Below are positions 17,860 through 27,316 of a DNA stretch of 64,000 nt, piece after piece (the stretch's first letter is position 1; every line of letters starts with the position of its first letter). This stretch comes from Sphingobium sp. CR2-8 (GTDB lineage: Bacteria > Pseudomonadota > Alphaproteobacteria > Sphingomonadales > Sphingomonadaceae). The notes below the pieces were generated by a model, which was not told the DNA's origin, ran no database searches, and saw nothing but the letters and a program-made list of their open reading frames with translations. The translations under genes and the position numbers were made by a program. The stretch is taken from the NCBI RefSeq assembly GCF_035818615.1, contig NZ_JAYKZY010000002.1, positions 2,296,501 to 2,360,500 of the forward strand, written 5' to 3'.

Positions 17860-18798
17860 TTAGCGATCCCTCTCCACGATATAGTCGGCTATGGCGCGCA
17901 GCAGGTCCGCCTCCGCGCCATAGCCATGCAGATGCGCCTTGGCCTGCGCGACCAGCAGATGCGCCTGTTCGCGCGCGCGCTCCACGCCCAGCAGCGACAG
18001 GAACGTCTCCTTGCCCGCCGCCGCATCCTTGCCCAGCGCCTTGCCCGCCAGCGCCGCGTCGCCCTCCACGTCCAGCAGATCGTCGGCGATCTGGAAGGCG
18101 AGGCCGATGTCGCGGGCATAGCCACGCAGGCCGACGCGCGCCTCATGCGGCAGGCGCGCCATGATCGCGGCGGCCTCCACGCAAAATTCGATCAGCGCGC
18201 CGGTCTTGAGATTCTGGAGCCGCGTGACGGTGGCGAGGTCGAAACGGGTCTTCTCCGCCTCCAGGTCCATCATCTGCCCGCCCGCCATGCCCGCCGGGCC
18301 GCTGGCGGTCGCCAATGCCTTGACCAGTTCGATCCGCACGAACGGGTCGGGATGCGCATCCTCCCCCGCCAGCACGTCGAACGCCAGGTCATGCAGGCAA
18401 TCGCCCGCCAGGATCGCGGTGGCTTCGTCATAGGCCTTGTGCACGGTCGGCTTGCCGCGGCGCATGTCGTCATCGTCCATCGCGGGCAGATCGTCATGGA
18501 TCAGCGAATAGACATGGATGCACTCGACCGCGACGCCGACCCACAGCGCCGATTCGCGTGAGATGTTGAACAGGTCGCTCGTCGCCCGCACCAGCAAAGG
18601 CCGCAAGCGCTTGCCCCCGCCGATCGCGGCATGGCGCATCGCCTCATACAGCCGCGCGCGCGCGTCGGGCGGCACGGCGAGCAGCCGGTCGAACGCCGCA
18701 TCGATATCACCTGCGACCTCGCTCGCCCGCGCCGTCACCAGCGAAGTTGCGGAGGCGCCCCCGCCGTCCGCCGTGCGGCCCCCCGCCACGACGATCAA
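17860..18798 (-). CDS. ispA: Polyprenyl (farnesyl) diphosphate synthase
   Basis: A 312-residue class I trans-prenyltransferase. The first Asp-rich motif is in SLIHDDLPAMDDDDMRRG (~100) and the second in QIADDLLDVEGD (~235). GGKRLRP near residue 57 binds pyrophosphate. It probably makes farnesyl diphosphate, feeding uppS and quinones. The annotated start is a TTG overlapping the xseB stop (TTGA). GTG codons a few residues downstream are equally possible, so the N-terminus is uncertain. xseB-ispA is a classic pair, but dxs, often next, is absent. Confidence 0.93.
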   Translation of the reverse strand: MIVVAGGRTADGGGASATSLVTARASEVAGDIDAAFDRLLAVPPDARARLYEAMRHAAIGGGKRLRPLLVRATSDLFNISRESALWVGVAVECIHVYSLIHDDLPAMDDDDMRRGKPTVHKAYDEATAILAGDCLHDLAFDVLAGEDAHPDPFVRIELVKALATASGPAGMAGGQMMDLEAEKTRFDLATVTRLQNLKTGALIEFCVEAAAIMARLPHEARVGLRGYARDIGLAFQIADDLLDVEGDAALAGKALGKDAAAGKETFLSLLGVERAREQAHLLVAQAKAHLHGYGAEADLLRAIADYIVERDR

Positions 18799-19049
18799 TC
18801 CGCGCCGAAGGGTTGGGCGCCGGTCACCGCGCCATTAGCGTCGACCGTCAGCTTGGCGATCCGCGCTTCGGCCGCCTGCAACCGTTCGGTGCAGCGTTTG
18901 CGCAGCTCTTCGCCCTTGGCATAGAGCGAGATCGATTCATCGAGCGGCACGTCGCCGCTTTCCAGTCGCCGGACGATCGTTTCCAGCGCGCGCAGCGCAT
19001 CCTCGAAAGACAGGGTTGCGGGATCGGGGGTGGAAATATCCTCAGCCAT
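18795..19049 (-). CDS. xseB: Exodeoxyribonuclease VII small subunit
   Basis: An 84-residue helical subunit of exonuclease VII. The signature LSFEDALRALETIVRRLESGDVPLDESISLYAKGEEL covers ~12-48. The ATG at 19049 follows AAGGGG and gives the usual ~80-residue length. The frame extends to 19100 without reason. It overlaps ispA by 4 bases. Confidence 0.93.
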   Translation of the reverse strand: MAEDISTPDPATLSFEDALRALETIVRRLESGDVPLDESISLYAKGEELRKRCTERLQAAEARIAKLTVDANGAVTGAQPFGAD

Positions 19050-19251
19050 GCCCCTTGCATTGGCCGCCGCCACGTCGCCGGTCAAGTCCGGCCCCGCCAT
19101 TTATGGCGAACCGCAGCCGATAGTCGCTGCAATGCGCCATTCATACCGGCTGCGTCATCAAGGCGTCATGCCCCGATTTCAGGGGGCATGGCGGGAAGTG
19201 CGCAGTTTTGCGTTGACGCACCATGTTGCGCATGCACATAAAAGGATCGCT

Positions 19252-19635
19252 ATGAAACATTATTTCCCCCTGATCGCCGTCGCCAGCGTTGCCCTGCTGT
19301 CGGCCTGCAACAAGAATGACGAACCCGAAGTCGTCGGCGGCCCTGCCGACCCGATGGCGGCGCAGCTCGCCAACGCCGCGCCGGTCGAACTGCCGCCTTC
19401 GGTCAAGGCGAACAAGCAGTTCCGTTGCAAGGACAACAGCCTGATCTTCGTCGACTTTATGAGCGACGACAAGACCGCCCTGCTGCGTACCGAAAAGGGT
19501 GGCACCGCCACCTCGCTCAAGGCCGCCGAAGCAGGCCAGCCCTTCACCGCCGAGGGCGGCTATGAGGTCAAGGGATCGGGTGACGAGGTCACCATCACCG
19601 TGCCGGGCAAGAGCGCCCAGGCCTGCCACGTCTAA
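19252..19635 (+). CDS. Small putative lipoprotein
   Basis: A 127-residue secreted protein. Residues 1-18 form a lipoprotein signal ending LLSAC. The mature part has two further Cys (FRCKDN and QACHV) that could form a disulfide, framing a small beta-rich domain. It looks like the MliC/YbaY-type small lipoproteins but is not firmly placed. An AAAGGA site precedes the ATG at 19252. It is transcribed alone and ends at a clear terminator. Confidence 0.78.
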   Translation: MKHYFPLIAVASVALLSACNKNDEPEVVGGPADPMAAQLANAAPVELPPSVKANKQFRCKDNSLIFVDFMSDDKTALLRTEKGGTATSLKAAEAGQPFTAEGGYEVKGSGDEVTITVPGKSAQACHV

Positions 19636-19681
19636 AGACATCATCCCCGTTTCCGCGCCCATGGATGCGCGGGCATGAAGT

Positions 19682-19713
19682 GGCCGGACCTCCCCTAAAG
19701 GTCCGGCCTTTTT
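19682..19713 (+). terminator. Rho-independent terminator after small lipoprotein
   Basis: GGCCGGACC pairs GGTCCGGCC across 9 bases, followed by TTTTTC. Confidence 0.85.
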
Positions 19714-19741
19714 CATGGGACAGGACCGCAAAGCGGTCGCG

Positions 19742-19897
19742 TCAATCGTTGCTGAACATCGCCTTGGCGGCCCGATCGGCATAGGCCTTCGCCAGCGATC
19801 GATGCGCTGCCTTCGCCCGTTCCGACTTGGACGCCTGCTCCATCAACCGCTGCTTGCGGCAGCGGCTGGAAAAATAGAAGAAGTCGATCCCCTTCAT
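19742..19897 (-). CDS. 51-residue basic protein, unknown function
   Basis: It begins MKGIDFFYFSSRCRKQRLME and has a basic, Ala-rich helical end (AKAAHRSLAKAYADRAAKAM). The ATG at 19897 has an AGAGG ribosome site 9 bases upstream. The longer frame on this strand (to 20332) is not needed. No domain is recognised. It is divergent from purL. Confidence 0.6.
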   Translation of the reverse strand: MKGIDFFYFSSRCRKQRLMEQASKSERAKAAHRSLAKAYADRAAKAMFSND

Positions 19898-20087
19898 CCC
19901 TGTACCTCTTTGTGGCCTCCCGATCTCTGCCGAATCGCCACCCCGCCGAGGTTCATTGTTCTTCTGAAACATTAACGAACACCTTACAGCCGCGCAAATA
20001 CGTGCCGGCACATGCCCCCCGCCATATTCCGCGCGCGGCCGCACGCCGCCATTGCTCTCCGCCCACGGCCCCGCTAAAGGCGCGCTC

Positions 20088-22265
20088 ATGTCCAACACCG
20101 CCACCCAGATCACCCCGGAAGTCGTCGCCGAACATGGCCTCAGCCCGGAAGAATATGACCGCGTATTGAAGGCGATCGGCCGCGAGCCGAACCTGACGGA
20201 ACTGGGCATATTCTCGGTCATGTGGTCGGAGCATTGCTCGTACAAATCCTCCAAGATCCACCTGATGAAGCTGCCGACCAAGGGTCCGCAGGTGATTTGC
20301 GGCCCCGGCGAAAATGCCGGCGTGGTCGACATCGGTGACGGTCAGGCGGCGATCTTCAAGATGGAGAGCCACAACCACCCGAGCTACATCGAACCTTATC
20401 AGGGCGCGGCGACCGGCGTCGGCGGCATCCTGCGCGATGTGTTCACCATGGGCGCGCGTCCGGTCGCGAACATGAACGCGCTGCGCTTCGGCCGCCCCGA
20501 TCATCCCAAGATGAAGCATCTGATCGCGGGCGTCGTGCATGGCATCGGCGGCTACGGCAATTGCGTGGGCGTGCCGACCGTGGGCGGCGAAGTGAATTTC
20601 CACCCCGCCTATGACGGCAATATCCTGGTCAATGCGATGACCGTGGGCGTCGCCGACACCGACAAGATTTTCTATTCCGCCGCCAGCGGCATCGGCAACC
20701 CGATCGTCTATGTCGGGTCGAAGACCGGCCGTGACGGCATCCATGGCGCGACGATGGCGAGCGCAGACTTCGGCGACGACGCGGACGCCAAGCGCCCCAC
20801 CGTGCAGGTCGGCGACCCCTTCACCGAAAAGCTGCTGATCGAAGCCTGCCTGGAACTCATGGCGTCCGACGCGATCGTCGCGATCCAGGATATGGGCGCG
20901 GCGGGCCTCACCTCCTCCAGCGTAGAAATGGCGTCGAAGGGCGGCGTCGGCATCCAGCTCAACATGGACGACGTGCCGCAGCGCGAAACCGGCATGACCA
21001 CCTATGAAATGATGCTCTCCGAATTGCAGGAGCGCATGTTGATGGTCTTGAAGCCCGGCCGCGAGGATTTCGCCGAAGCGATCTTCAAAAAGTGGGAACT
21101 GGACTTCGCCGTCATCGGCCATGTCACCGACACCGGCCGCATGGTCCTGATCCACAAGGGCGAAACGGTGTGCGACATCCCGCTCGCCCCGCTGGCCGAC
21201 GACGCACCGCTCTACGACCGTCCGTCCATGCCGAAGGACGAATATAAGATCTGGTCGCAGGTCCAGCCGCTGGGCGACATCGCCGAAAGCGCGGATATCG
21301 GCGCGGACCTCATCACCCTGATGGGCAGCCCCGACATCGCCAGCCGTCGCTGGATCTGGGAACAGTACGACCATATGGTCGGCGCCGACACGGTGCAGCG
21401 CCCCGGTAGCGACGCCGCCGTCGTACGCGTCCATGGCAGCCAGAAGGGCATTGCGATCAGCACCGATTGCACGCCGCGCTATTGCTATGCCGACCCCTAT
21501 GAAGGCGGCAAGCAGGCGATCGCCGAATGCTATCGCAACCTGTCCGCCGTCGGCGCGACGCCGCTGGCGGTCACCAACTGCCTGAACTTCGCCAACCCGC
21601 AGCGCCCCGAAATCATGGCGCAGCTGACCGGCTGCCTGGAGGGCATGGGCGACGCCTGCCGCGCGCTCGACTTCCCGATCGTGTCGGGCAATGTCTCGCT
21701 CTATAATGAGAGCAAGGCTACCGGCGGCGGCTCGGCGATCCTGCCGACCCCGGCGATCGGCGGCATCGGCCTGCTGGCGGACGTGGACGTGATGGCGACG
21801 GTCGCGTTCAAGCAGGAAGGCGACGCGATCTGGCTGATCGGCGGCGAAGGCACCCACCTCGGCCAGTCCATCTGGCTGCGCGAAATCGCAGGCCGCGAGG
21901 CGGGCGACGCGCCCAAGGTCGACCTGACCGTCGAACGCGCCAACGCCGACACCGTCCGCGCGCTGGTCGCCAACGGCACGGTCAACGCCGTCCACGACAT
22001 CAGCGACGGCGGCCTGATCGTCACGATCGCGGAAATGGCCTTGGCGGGCAAGGTCGGCGCGACGCTGGACATCGCGATGACCACCGCATCGGCCTTTGGC
22101 GAAGACCAGGGCCGCTATGTCGTCACCGCGCCAGCGGGCGTCGATATCCCGAGCGCCGTGAAGATCGGCACCGTCGGCGGCGACAGCGTCGCAGGCGTGG
22201 CGCTCGACACGCTGCGCACCGCGCATGAAGGCTTTTTCCCGGCGCTGATGGACAGCGAACTTTAG
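20088..22265 (+). CDS. purL: Phosphoribosylformylglycinamidine synthase subunit PurL
   Basis: A 725-residue PurL of the small type that works with PurQ and PurS to convert FGAR to FGAM in purine synthesis. Motifs include [12 protein letters not shown] (~45), [35 protein letters not shown] (~90-125), and the C-terminal AIRS-like domain with HDISDGGL. The ATG at 20088 gives the usual N-terminus. purQ and purS are not in the window. Confidence 0.97.
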   Translation: MSNTATQITPEVVAEHGLSPEEYDRVLKAIGREPNLTELGIFSVMWSEHCSYKSSKIHLMKLPTKGPQVICGPGENAGVVDIGDGQAAIFKMESHNHPSYIEPYQGAATGVGGILRDVFTMGARPVANMNALRFGRPDHPKMKHLIAGVVHGIGGYGNCVGVPTVGGEVNFHPAYDGNILVNAMTVGVADTDKIFYSAASGIGNPIVYVGSKTGRDGIHGATMASADFGDDADAKRPTVQVGDPFTEKLLIEACLELMASDAIVAIQDMGAAGLTSSSVEMASKGGVGIQLNMDDVPQRETGMTTYEMMLSELQERMLMVLKPGREDFAEAIFKKWELDFAVIGHVTDTGRMVLIHKGETVCDIPLAPLADDAPLYDRPSMPKDEYKIWSQVQPLGDIAESADIGADLITLMGSPDIASRRWIWEQYDHMVGADTVQRPGSDAAVVRVHGSQKGIAISTDCTPRYCYADPYEGGKQAIAECYRNLSAVGATPLAVTNCLNFANPQRPEIMAQLTGCLEGMGDACRALDFPIVSGNVSLYNESKATGGGSAILPTPAIGGIGLLADVDVMATVAFKQEGDAIWLIGGEGTHLGQSIWLREIAGREAGDAPKVDLTVERANADTVRALVANGTVNAVHDISDGGLIVTIAEMALAGKVGATLDIAMTTASAFGEDQGRYVVTAPAGVDIPSAVKIGTVGGDSVAGVALDTLRTAHEGFFPALMDSEL

Positions 22266-22386
22266 GGTTGCCCGCTGTCGCTTCGAACTGAGCCTGTCTA
22301 ACGGTCGCGAAACGGCAAATATTGCGCTTTGGCTTATCGTCTCGCCAGCGGCGAACGGCGCCACTGAGGTATCGGCTTCATACACC

Positions 22387-22452
22387 GTCCCCCCGGCGCA
22401 GGCCGGGGTCCAGTCCCACGCTAAGAACTGGACCCCGGCCTGCGCCGGGAAC
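22387..22452. repeat. REP-like doublet, family A
   Basis: Inverted family A arms separated by ~14 bases, the same design as at 4297. They lie between purL and the GNAT gene. A degenerate family C unit (GAACTGAGCCTGTC) lies at 22280-22303. Confidence 0.85.
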
Positions 22453-22505
22453 AGTCTATGTCATCCCAGATGCATCGGCGGTAGCGGCGCGCAACAGCCC
22501 CTCCA

Positions 22506-23075
22506 CTAACCCCGCCGCAATATATACTCCCGGTCCGTCCACGTCCCGACCGGAAAGCCATAGCCCCCGACCTTCACGAAGCCGCGCTTCTCATAAACCG
22601 CCAGCGCGCGGTCGTTGCCGGACCATACGCCCAGCCACACCGGCCCCGGCATTTCCGCCGCCAGCCAGTCCAGCGCCACGTCCATCAACGCCCGGCCGAC
22701 GCCCTGCCCCTGCGCGGCATTGCGCGCATACAACTGATACAACTCCCCTTGCTCCGTCGAGGCCTCCGGATGCGGCAATTTGCATGGCCCGACATGCGCA
22801 TAGGCCAGCAACTGCCCATCGGCCGTCTCCGCGACCCAGGTCGCATGCGTCGGATCGGCCAGTTCCCGCGCCACCGTCGCCGCGCCATAGCTGTCCGCCT
22901 CGAACAGGGCGAGGTCGGCGGGCGGGTAGGGAATGGCGAAGCCGTCGAGAAACGTCTCGCGAAACGCCGCCAGCTTGAGGGCGGAGAGCGGCACGGCATC
23001 GGCAGGCTCTGCCCGGCGGATGATGAAGGATGAAGTCGTCACACAGCTGAAATGACAGACCAAGCTGCGCCACAC
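22506..23075 (-). CDS. GNAT-family N-acetyltransferase
   Basis: A 189-residue GNAT acetyltransferase. The acetyl-CoA motif A is LYARNAAQGQGVGRALMDVAL (~115-135) and motif B is VWSGNDRALAVYEKRGFVKVG. The target is unknown. The start is GTG at 23075, with GGGGAG 5 bases upstream. An internal GTG at 23042 would give a shorter protein starting nearer the fold. Confidence 0.87.
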   Translation of the reverse strand: MWRSLVCHFSCVTTSSFIIRRAEPADAVPLSALKLAAFRETFLDGFAIPYPPADLALFEADSYGAATVARELADPTHATWVAETADGQLLAYAHVGPCKLPHPEASTEQGELYQLYARNAAQGQGVGRALMDVALDWLAAEMPGPVWLGVWSGNDRALAVYEKRGFVKVGGYGFPVGTWTDREYILRRG

Positions 23076-23237
23076 AATATCTCCCCTATGACTATAGGGG
23101 CGCAGGCTGTCCTACACGCCATCGTCGCAGCATAATGGCCCTCTCGCTTTTCGATAGGATCATGCCGGAGCAACGATATTTCACGATTAGCGGGAAATGT
23201 GCGAAGTTAAGCCGTCAATGGTGCCTCAGCCCGATTG

Positions 23238-24020
23238 TCACGCCCCGGGCCGGGTGATGCGCGCGAACAGGACCTGATAGCTGTCGGTCCCGCCCTCCGC
23301 CTCGAACGCCGTCATCACCCGTCGCAGATCACCCGGGCCCAGCGGCTTGCGTCCCTCCTGGGGCACCACCGCCCCGATTCCCTTGAGATGCGCGATCAGC
23401 CCGCGCGCGCCCTTGCAGGCCAACGGATAGGTCTCGTCAAAGGCAAAGGCGTCGTCATGCCCGCCCAACATAGCGCGCAACGCATCGAGCGACGGATAGT
23501 CCGGCACCCCCGCCACCAGCCCGCATTCCGCATGCGCCGCGCGCCAGCGCGCGAAACTCCCCTGCCCCATGGTGGAAAAGATCAGGCTGCCGCCGGGCCG
23601 CAGCAACTCCGCCAGCCGGGCGATCGCCCCGCCCAGATCGTCGAACCACTGAAAGGCCAGGCTCGACAGGATGAGGTCGAACCACGGCCCCTCGAACGGT
23701 GGCGCTTCGCCATCCATCGTCATGAACCGCCCCGCCACCCGTCCGTTCGATGCCGCCTGTTCCAGCATGCCGGGCGAAATATCGGTGGCCATCAGGTCCA
23801 CGCCGGGCCAGCGCCCCTGAATGTCGCGCGTCAGAAACCCGGTGCCACACCCGATCTCTAAGATATGCGCGATCCCATCGGGCTTCTGCCTGTAGGCGAG
23901 GTCCGCGACCAGCGTCGCCGCCAGCCGCTGCGGCCCGGCATGCCCATCATAATGCGCCGCCGCCGCGCCGAAGGCGTCGCTTATTCGTTGCTTGCGCCAT
24001 TGCCTGGAGCGGTCGTTCAT
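23238..24020 (-). CDS. bioC: Malonyl-ACP methyltransferase BioC-like
   Basis: A 260-residue SAM-dependent class I methyltransferase. Motif I is LEIGCGTGFLTR (~54-65). DISPGMLEQA and SSLAFQWFDDLGGA are typical of BioC, which methylates malonyl-ACP/CoA to start biotin synthesis. No other bio genes are in the window, so the assignment rests on sequence alone. A general methyltransferase remains possible. It is divergent from the DUF418 gene. Confidence 0.78.
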   Translation of the reverse strand: MNDRSRQWRKQRISDAFGAAAAHYDGHAGPQRLAATLVADLAYRQKPDGIAHILEIGCGTGFLTRDIQGRWPGVDLMATDISPGMLEQAASNGRVAGRFMTMDGEAPPFEGPWFDLILSSLAFQWFDDLGGAIARLAELLRPGGSLIFSTMGQGSFARWRAAHAECGLVAGVPDYPSLDALRAMLGGHDDAFAFDETYPLACKGARGLIAHLKGIGAVVPQEGRKPLGPGDLRRVMTAFEAEGGTDSYQVLFARITRPGA

Positions 24021-24079
24021 GGCTAGGCGGATGGCAGAGCCTTGGCTTTCTGACCAGCCCCTTTGCAGGAACTTCGCCC

Positions 24080-25321
24080 ATGACCGCCTCCCCCCGCATT
24101 CCCGCCATGGACGTGCTGCGCGGCTGCGCGGTGCTGGGCATCTTGTGGATGAACATCACCGCCTTCGCCCTGCCGCAAAACGCCTATTTCAACCCGGCGG
24201 TCGCGGGGCCGCCATCGCCTGCGGACATCGCCGCCTGGGCAGTCAGCCTGATCTTCATCGATGGCAAGATGCGCGGCCTGTTCGCCCTGCTGTTTGGCGC
24301 GTCGATGCTGCTGCTGATCGATCGGGAGGAAATGGCCGGGCGCGACGGGCGACGGGCGCAGATGATCCGCTCGGGCTGGCTGTTCGTCATCGGCTGCGCC
24401 CATTTCCTGCTGCTCTGGTGGGGCGACATCCTGCGCGTCTATGCGCTGGTCGGCCTGTTCGCGCTGCTGTTCGTGGGGCTCGAACCCTTCGCGCTGGTGA
24501 AGCGCGCGCTGCTCTTCTTCCTGGCGCAGTTCCTGCTGGTCGCGGCCTTCATCGCCAGCCTCTATCTCTGGGGCCATGCCGCCGCCGCACCCGGCGCGGA
24601 CCTGCCCCTGCGCGAAGGCTATGCGACCTTCATGGCCGCCCTGTCCGATCCCGCCAGCCCCACGACCCAGGCGGAAATCGCCACCTATCGCAGCGGCTTC
24701 GGCGCGATCATCCAGCATAAACTGGTCGGCCTGCCCGGCGAATGGCTCTGGGGATTCCTGTTCACCGCGTTCGAGACGATGGGTTTCATGCTGCTGGGCA
24801 TGGCGATGCTCAAGGGCGGCTTCCTCATCGGCCGTTGGGATGCGGAGCAATATCGGCGCACCGCCCGCCATTGCTTCCTGATCGGCGTCCCGCCCATGGC
24901 CGCGCTGGCGCTGTGGGTGGCATGGAGCGGCTTCGCCCCGCTGCCCGCCTATGGCGTCGCGCTCGCCTGGTCGCTCCCATTCCGCATTCCTTTGACGGTG
25001 GGCTGGGCCGCGCTCATCCTCTGGCTGGTGGCCCGCCATCGCACCCACCCGCTGGTCGATCGGCTGGCGGCGGCCGGGCGACTGGCGCTCAGCAACTATC
25101 TCGCCACCAGCCTGGTCATGACCGCGATCTTCTACGGCTGGGGCCTCGGCCTGTTCGCGCATTTGCCCCCGGCGCTGCTGCCGCTGTTCGTGCTGGGCGG
25201 CTGGGTGATGATGCTGGCCTGGTCGAAACCCTATGCCGCCCGATTCGCCATGGGTCCGGTCGAATGGCTGTGGCGCAGCCTGATCCACGGTCGGCCGCAA
25301 AAGATTCGCAAAAGCGATTGA
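24080..25321 (+). CDS. DUF418 family membrane protein (YeiB-like)
   Basis: A 413-residue polytopic inner-membrane protein with ~9 hydrophobic segments. It begins RIPAMDVLRGCAVLGILWMNI, the hallmark of the family, followed by the GKMRGLFALLFGAS motif near residue 75. The C-terminal DUF418 domain is ~230-400 and includes AAGRLALSNYLATS. The family is related to acyltransferase-3-type proteins, but the reaction is unknown. The ATG at 24080 follows AGGAAC. Confidence 0.9.
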   Translation: MTASPRIPAMDVLRGCAVLGILWMNITAFALPQNAYFNPAVAGPPSPADIAAWAVSLIFIDGKMRGLFALLFGASMLLLIDREEMAGRDGRRAQMIRSGWLFVIGCAHFLLLWWGDILRVYALVGLFALLFVGLEPFALVKRALLFFLAQFLLVAAFIASLYLWGHAAAAPGADLPLREGYATFMAALSDPASPTTQAEIATYRSGFGAIIQHKLVGLPGEWLWGFLFTAFETMGFMLLGMAMLKGGFLIGRWDAEQYRRTARHCFLIGVPPMAALALWVAWSGFAPLPAYGVALAWSLPFRIPLTVGWAALILWLVARHRTHPLVDRLAAAGRLALSNYLATSLVMTAIFYGWGLGLFAHLPPALLPLFVLGGWVMMLAWSKPYAARFAMGPVEWLWRSLIHGRPQKIRKSD

Positions 25322-25380
25322 TTACTATTGCGACCCATTATCAGACGCGCTACCTGTGACTTTACAGGAGAATGTCTTCG

Positions 25381-25551
25381 ATGGTCGTCTGCATCTGTAA
25401 TGCGATTCGTGAAAAAGACCTGCGGGAAGCGGCGCGCAATGGCGCCGACACGCCGTGCAGCGCCTATGCCCAATATGGCCGCCGCCCCAAATGCGGCCAG
25501 TGCGTCCCCTTCGCCCGGACCATCATCGCCGCAGAGCGCGCGTCGGCCTGA
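25381..25551 (+). CDS. Bfd-like (2Fe-2S)-binding ferredoxin
   Basis: A 56-residue protein starting MVVCICNAIREKDLREAARN. It has the four Cys of the BFD [2Fe-2S] fold: CxC at residues 4 and 6, then CGQC at 38-41. Bacterioferritin-associated ferredoxin reduces bacterioferritin to release iron. The gene lies 150 bases before bacterioferritin on the same strand, which supports the role. An ATG at 25372 exists but is only 1 base from the AGGAG site, so 25381 is preferred. Confidence 0.9.
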   Translation: MVVCICNAIREKDLREAARNGADTPCSAYAQYGRRPKCGQCVPFARTIIAAERASA

Positions 25552-25606
25552 CAGGATTGCGAATCAGCCGCATCCGGCAGTCGCGATCATCACGCAATAG
25601 CGCAGG

Positions 25607-25635
25607 AAAAAACCCCTGATTTCCTAGGGTTTTTC
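25607..25635 (+). terminator. Terminator-like hairpin between ferredoxin and bacterioferritin genes
   Basis: AAAAACCC pairs GGGTTTTT across ~11 bases. The stem is AT-rich with a T run, so it may partly separate the two genes. Confidence 0.5.
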
Positions 25636-25699
25636 GCTTAACAGCGCGCGTCCGAAACGATATACGAACCGGCATCCCCCATTGCCGGAGTACAGCGCC

Positions 25700-26179
25700 A
25701 TGAAAGGCGACGCCAAGGTCATCGAATATCTGAACGAGGTGCTCAAGAACGAGCTGACCGCGATCAACCAATATTTCCTCCACTATCGCATGCTCAACCA
25801 TTGGGGCATCGAGAAGCTGGCCAAGTTCGAATATGAAGAATCCATCGACGAGATGAAGCATGCGGACAAGGTGGCGGAACGCATCCTCTTCCTCGACGGC
25901 CTGCCCAATTTTCAGCTGCTCGGTCGCCTCAAGATCGGCGAGACGGTGGAGGAGATTCTCAAGTCCGACCTCGAACTGGAATATGAAGCGCTGCCCGTGC
26001 TGCGCGACGCGATTGCCTATTGCGAAAGCATCCGCGACTTCGTCAGCCGCGACCTGTTCCAATATATCCTCGAAAGCGAGGAAGAACATGTCGATACGCT
26101 GGAAACCCAGTTCGAAATGATCGAGCGCATGGGCATCCAGAACTATGTCCAGTTGCAGAGCAAGGCGAAGGAAGACTGA
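25700..26179 (+). CDS. bfr: Bacterioferritin
   Basis: A 159-residue haem-binding ferritin, forming 24-subunit shells that store iron. It starts [20 protein letters not shown]. Ferroxidase ligands are visible: Glu18, Glu51 and His54 ([10 protein letters not shown]), then Glu94, Glu127 and His130. Met52, the haem ligand between subunits, is present. The start at 25700 follows a GGAG site. The Bfd-like ferredoxin is upstream. Confidence 0.97.
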   Translation: MKGDAKVIEYLNEVLKNELTAINQYFLHYRMLNHWGIEKLAKFEYEESIDEMKHADKVAERILFLDGLPNFQLLGRLKIGETVEEILKSDLELEYEALPVLRDAIAYCESIRDFVSRDLFQYILESEEEHVDTLETQFEMIERMGIQNYVQLQSKAKED

Positions 26180-26204
26180 TCTTCCTGCCTGGGCGGTAAT
26201 CGCT

Positions 26205-26228
26205 GTTCCCCGGCGCGGGCCGGGGAAC
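26205..26228. repeat. REP-like single unit, family A
   Basis: A perfect palindrome GTTCCCCGGC..GCCGGGGAAC (centre GCGG) just after bfr. Confidence 0.75.
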
Positions 26229-26235
26229 GATATGT

Positions 26236-26263
26236 AAAGGGGCGTCCTGCGGGGCGCCCCTTT
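26236..26263. terminator. Bidirectional terminator between bfr and mutT
   Basis: AAAGGGGCG pairs CGCCCCTTT. A and T runs on both sides suit termination from both convergent genes. Confidence 0.85.
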
Positions 26264-26266
26264 GCG

Positions 26267-26674
26267 TTACAACAGTGCTTCAAGCAGTCCGATCAGCGGC
26301 AGGTCCGCAGGCGGCATGTCGAGCGCATACATTTGCGCGGGGCGCAGCCATTGCAGCGCTGTCGCATGCCGCGCCTGCGCTATCCCCGTCCATTTCCGGC
26401 AGACGTAAAGCAGCAGCAGCAAATGCCGGTCGCCCAGCGCCTCGCTCGCAAAGGTCGCGGGCGCCAGACAACTGGCATGGGTCTCGATCCCTAGTTCCTC
26501 TTCCAGTTCGCGGATCAGCGCCGCTTCCGGCGTCTCGCCCGGCTCCACCTTGCCGCCGGGGAACTCCCACAGGCCCGCCATCGCCTTGCCCGGCGGACGC
26601 TCCTGCAACAACACGCGGCCGTCGGCGTCGACCAAGGCCACGGCGACCACCAGCAGGGGAGAGTTTGAGAGCAT
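26267..26674 (-). CDS. mutT: MutT-type NUDIX 8-oxo-dGTP diphosphatase
   Basis: A 135-residue protein with a complete Nudix box, GGKVEPGETPEAALIRELEEELGI (~39-62). LWEFPGG immediately before it is the MutT signature. The family removes oxidised dGTP before it is misincorporated. The substrate is inferred from the motif. It is convergent with bfr and divergent from the first pilin. Confidence 0.9.
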   Translation of the reverse strand: MLSNSPLLVVAVALVDADGRVLLQERPPGKAMAGLWEFPGGKVEPGETPEAALIRELEEELGIETHASCLAPATFASEALGDRHLLLLLYVCRKWTGIAQARHATALQWLRPAQMYALDMPPADLPLIGLLEALL

Positions 26675-26756
26675 ATCGGTCCAGTCGGGAGGGCTTTGTT
26701 AACCCTGCTTCCTTTACATGTTCATCGGGGACTGTCTGTAGCCAAACGGGGACTTT

Positions 26757-26942
26757 ATGCGCGCGCTGCTTGAAATGCTGGCCCGATCGGGGCTGCTGCG
26801 CTGCGAGCGCGGCGCGACTGCGGTCGAATATGGGCTGATTATCGCGATGATCGTGCTCGCCATGATCGTCGCTCTGAACAACGTCGCCAACAAGACGACC
26901 GGCATGTGGAACAACGTCGCAAACGAAGTAACCAAGCATTAA
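26757..26942 (+). CDS. Flp family type IVb pilin
   Basis: A 61-residue pilin. The short basic leader (~1-18) ends in Gly, before the processing-site residues ATAVEYGLI. One hydrophobic helix follows (~22-42). The leader is slightly unusual, with an added Cys (LRCERG). A second pilin follows at 27082. No tad/cpa assembly genes are in the window. Confidence 0.9.
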   Translation: MRALLEMLARSGLLRCERGATAVEYGLIIAMIVLAMIVALNNVANKTTGMWNNVANEVTKH

Positions 26943-26973
26943 CCATCAATTTCTGACAGTGCCGATACTGACA

Positions 26974-26989
26974 TTAAGAGTTTCTCAAC
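26974..26989. promoter_or_regulatory. CtrA-like box upstream of second pilin
   Basis: TTAA-GAGTTTC-TCAAC matches the CtrA consensus TTAA-N7-TTAAC with one mismatch. It lies 93 bases before the pilin ATG. CtrA controls pilA in Caulobacter, which makes the match plausible. Confidence 0.4.
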
Positions 26990-27081
26990 CGAGCACGTCT
27001 AATTCGTTCCTTGCTGACCACAGAAATTCATACGGGGCGGCCGGGTAGTTGAACGCTGAAATCTATTTAAGGAGACGTCAC

Positions 27082-27243
27082 ATGAAGTTCGTCCGTAAGA
27101 TGCTGAAGAATGAAAAGGGTGCCACCGCGATCGAATACGGCCTGATCGCCGCTCTGATCGCCGTCGCTGCCATCGGCGCGATGACCAGCCTGGGCACCAA
27201 GCTCGGCGGCACCTTCAACAATGTTTCGGGCAACCTGAAGTAA
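27082..27243 (+). CDS. Flp family type IVb pilin
   Basis: A 53-residue pilin starting MKFVRKMLKNEKGATAIEYG. The prepilin peptidase would cut after Gly13-type residues, before ATAIEYGLIA. One helix follows (~18-36) and the short tail ends SGNLK. A strong AAGGAG site lies 8 bases upstream, and a strong terminator follows, so high expression is likely. Confidence 0.95.
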   Translation: MKFVRKMLKNEKGATAIEYGLIAALIAVAAIGAMTSLGTKLGGTFNNVSGNLK

Positions 27244-27265
27244 GCCCTTCACATTGTAAGATCAT

Positions 27266-27297
27266 GGGGCGGCGGACTTCGGTCCGCCGCCCCTTTT
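27266..27297 (+). terminator. Strong Rho-independent terminator after Flp pilin
   Basis: A perfect 12-base stem GGGGCGGCGGAC/GTCCGCCGCCCC closes on a stable TTCG loop, followed by TTTT. Confidence 0.95.
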
Positions 27298-27316
27298 CGT
27301 TTCGCATGCTGCTGCG

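Noticed and set aside
19953..22385. 810-residue minus-strand open frame opposite purL
   Set aside because: A shadow of purL running on into repeat DNA.
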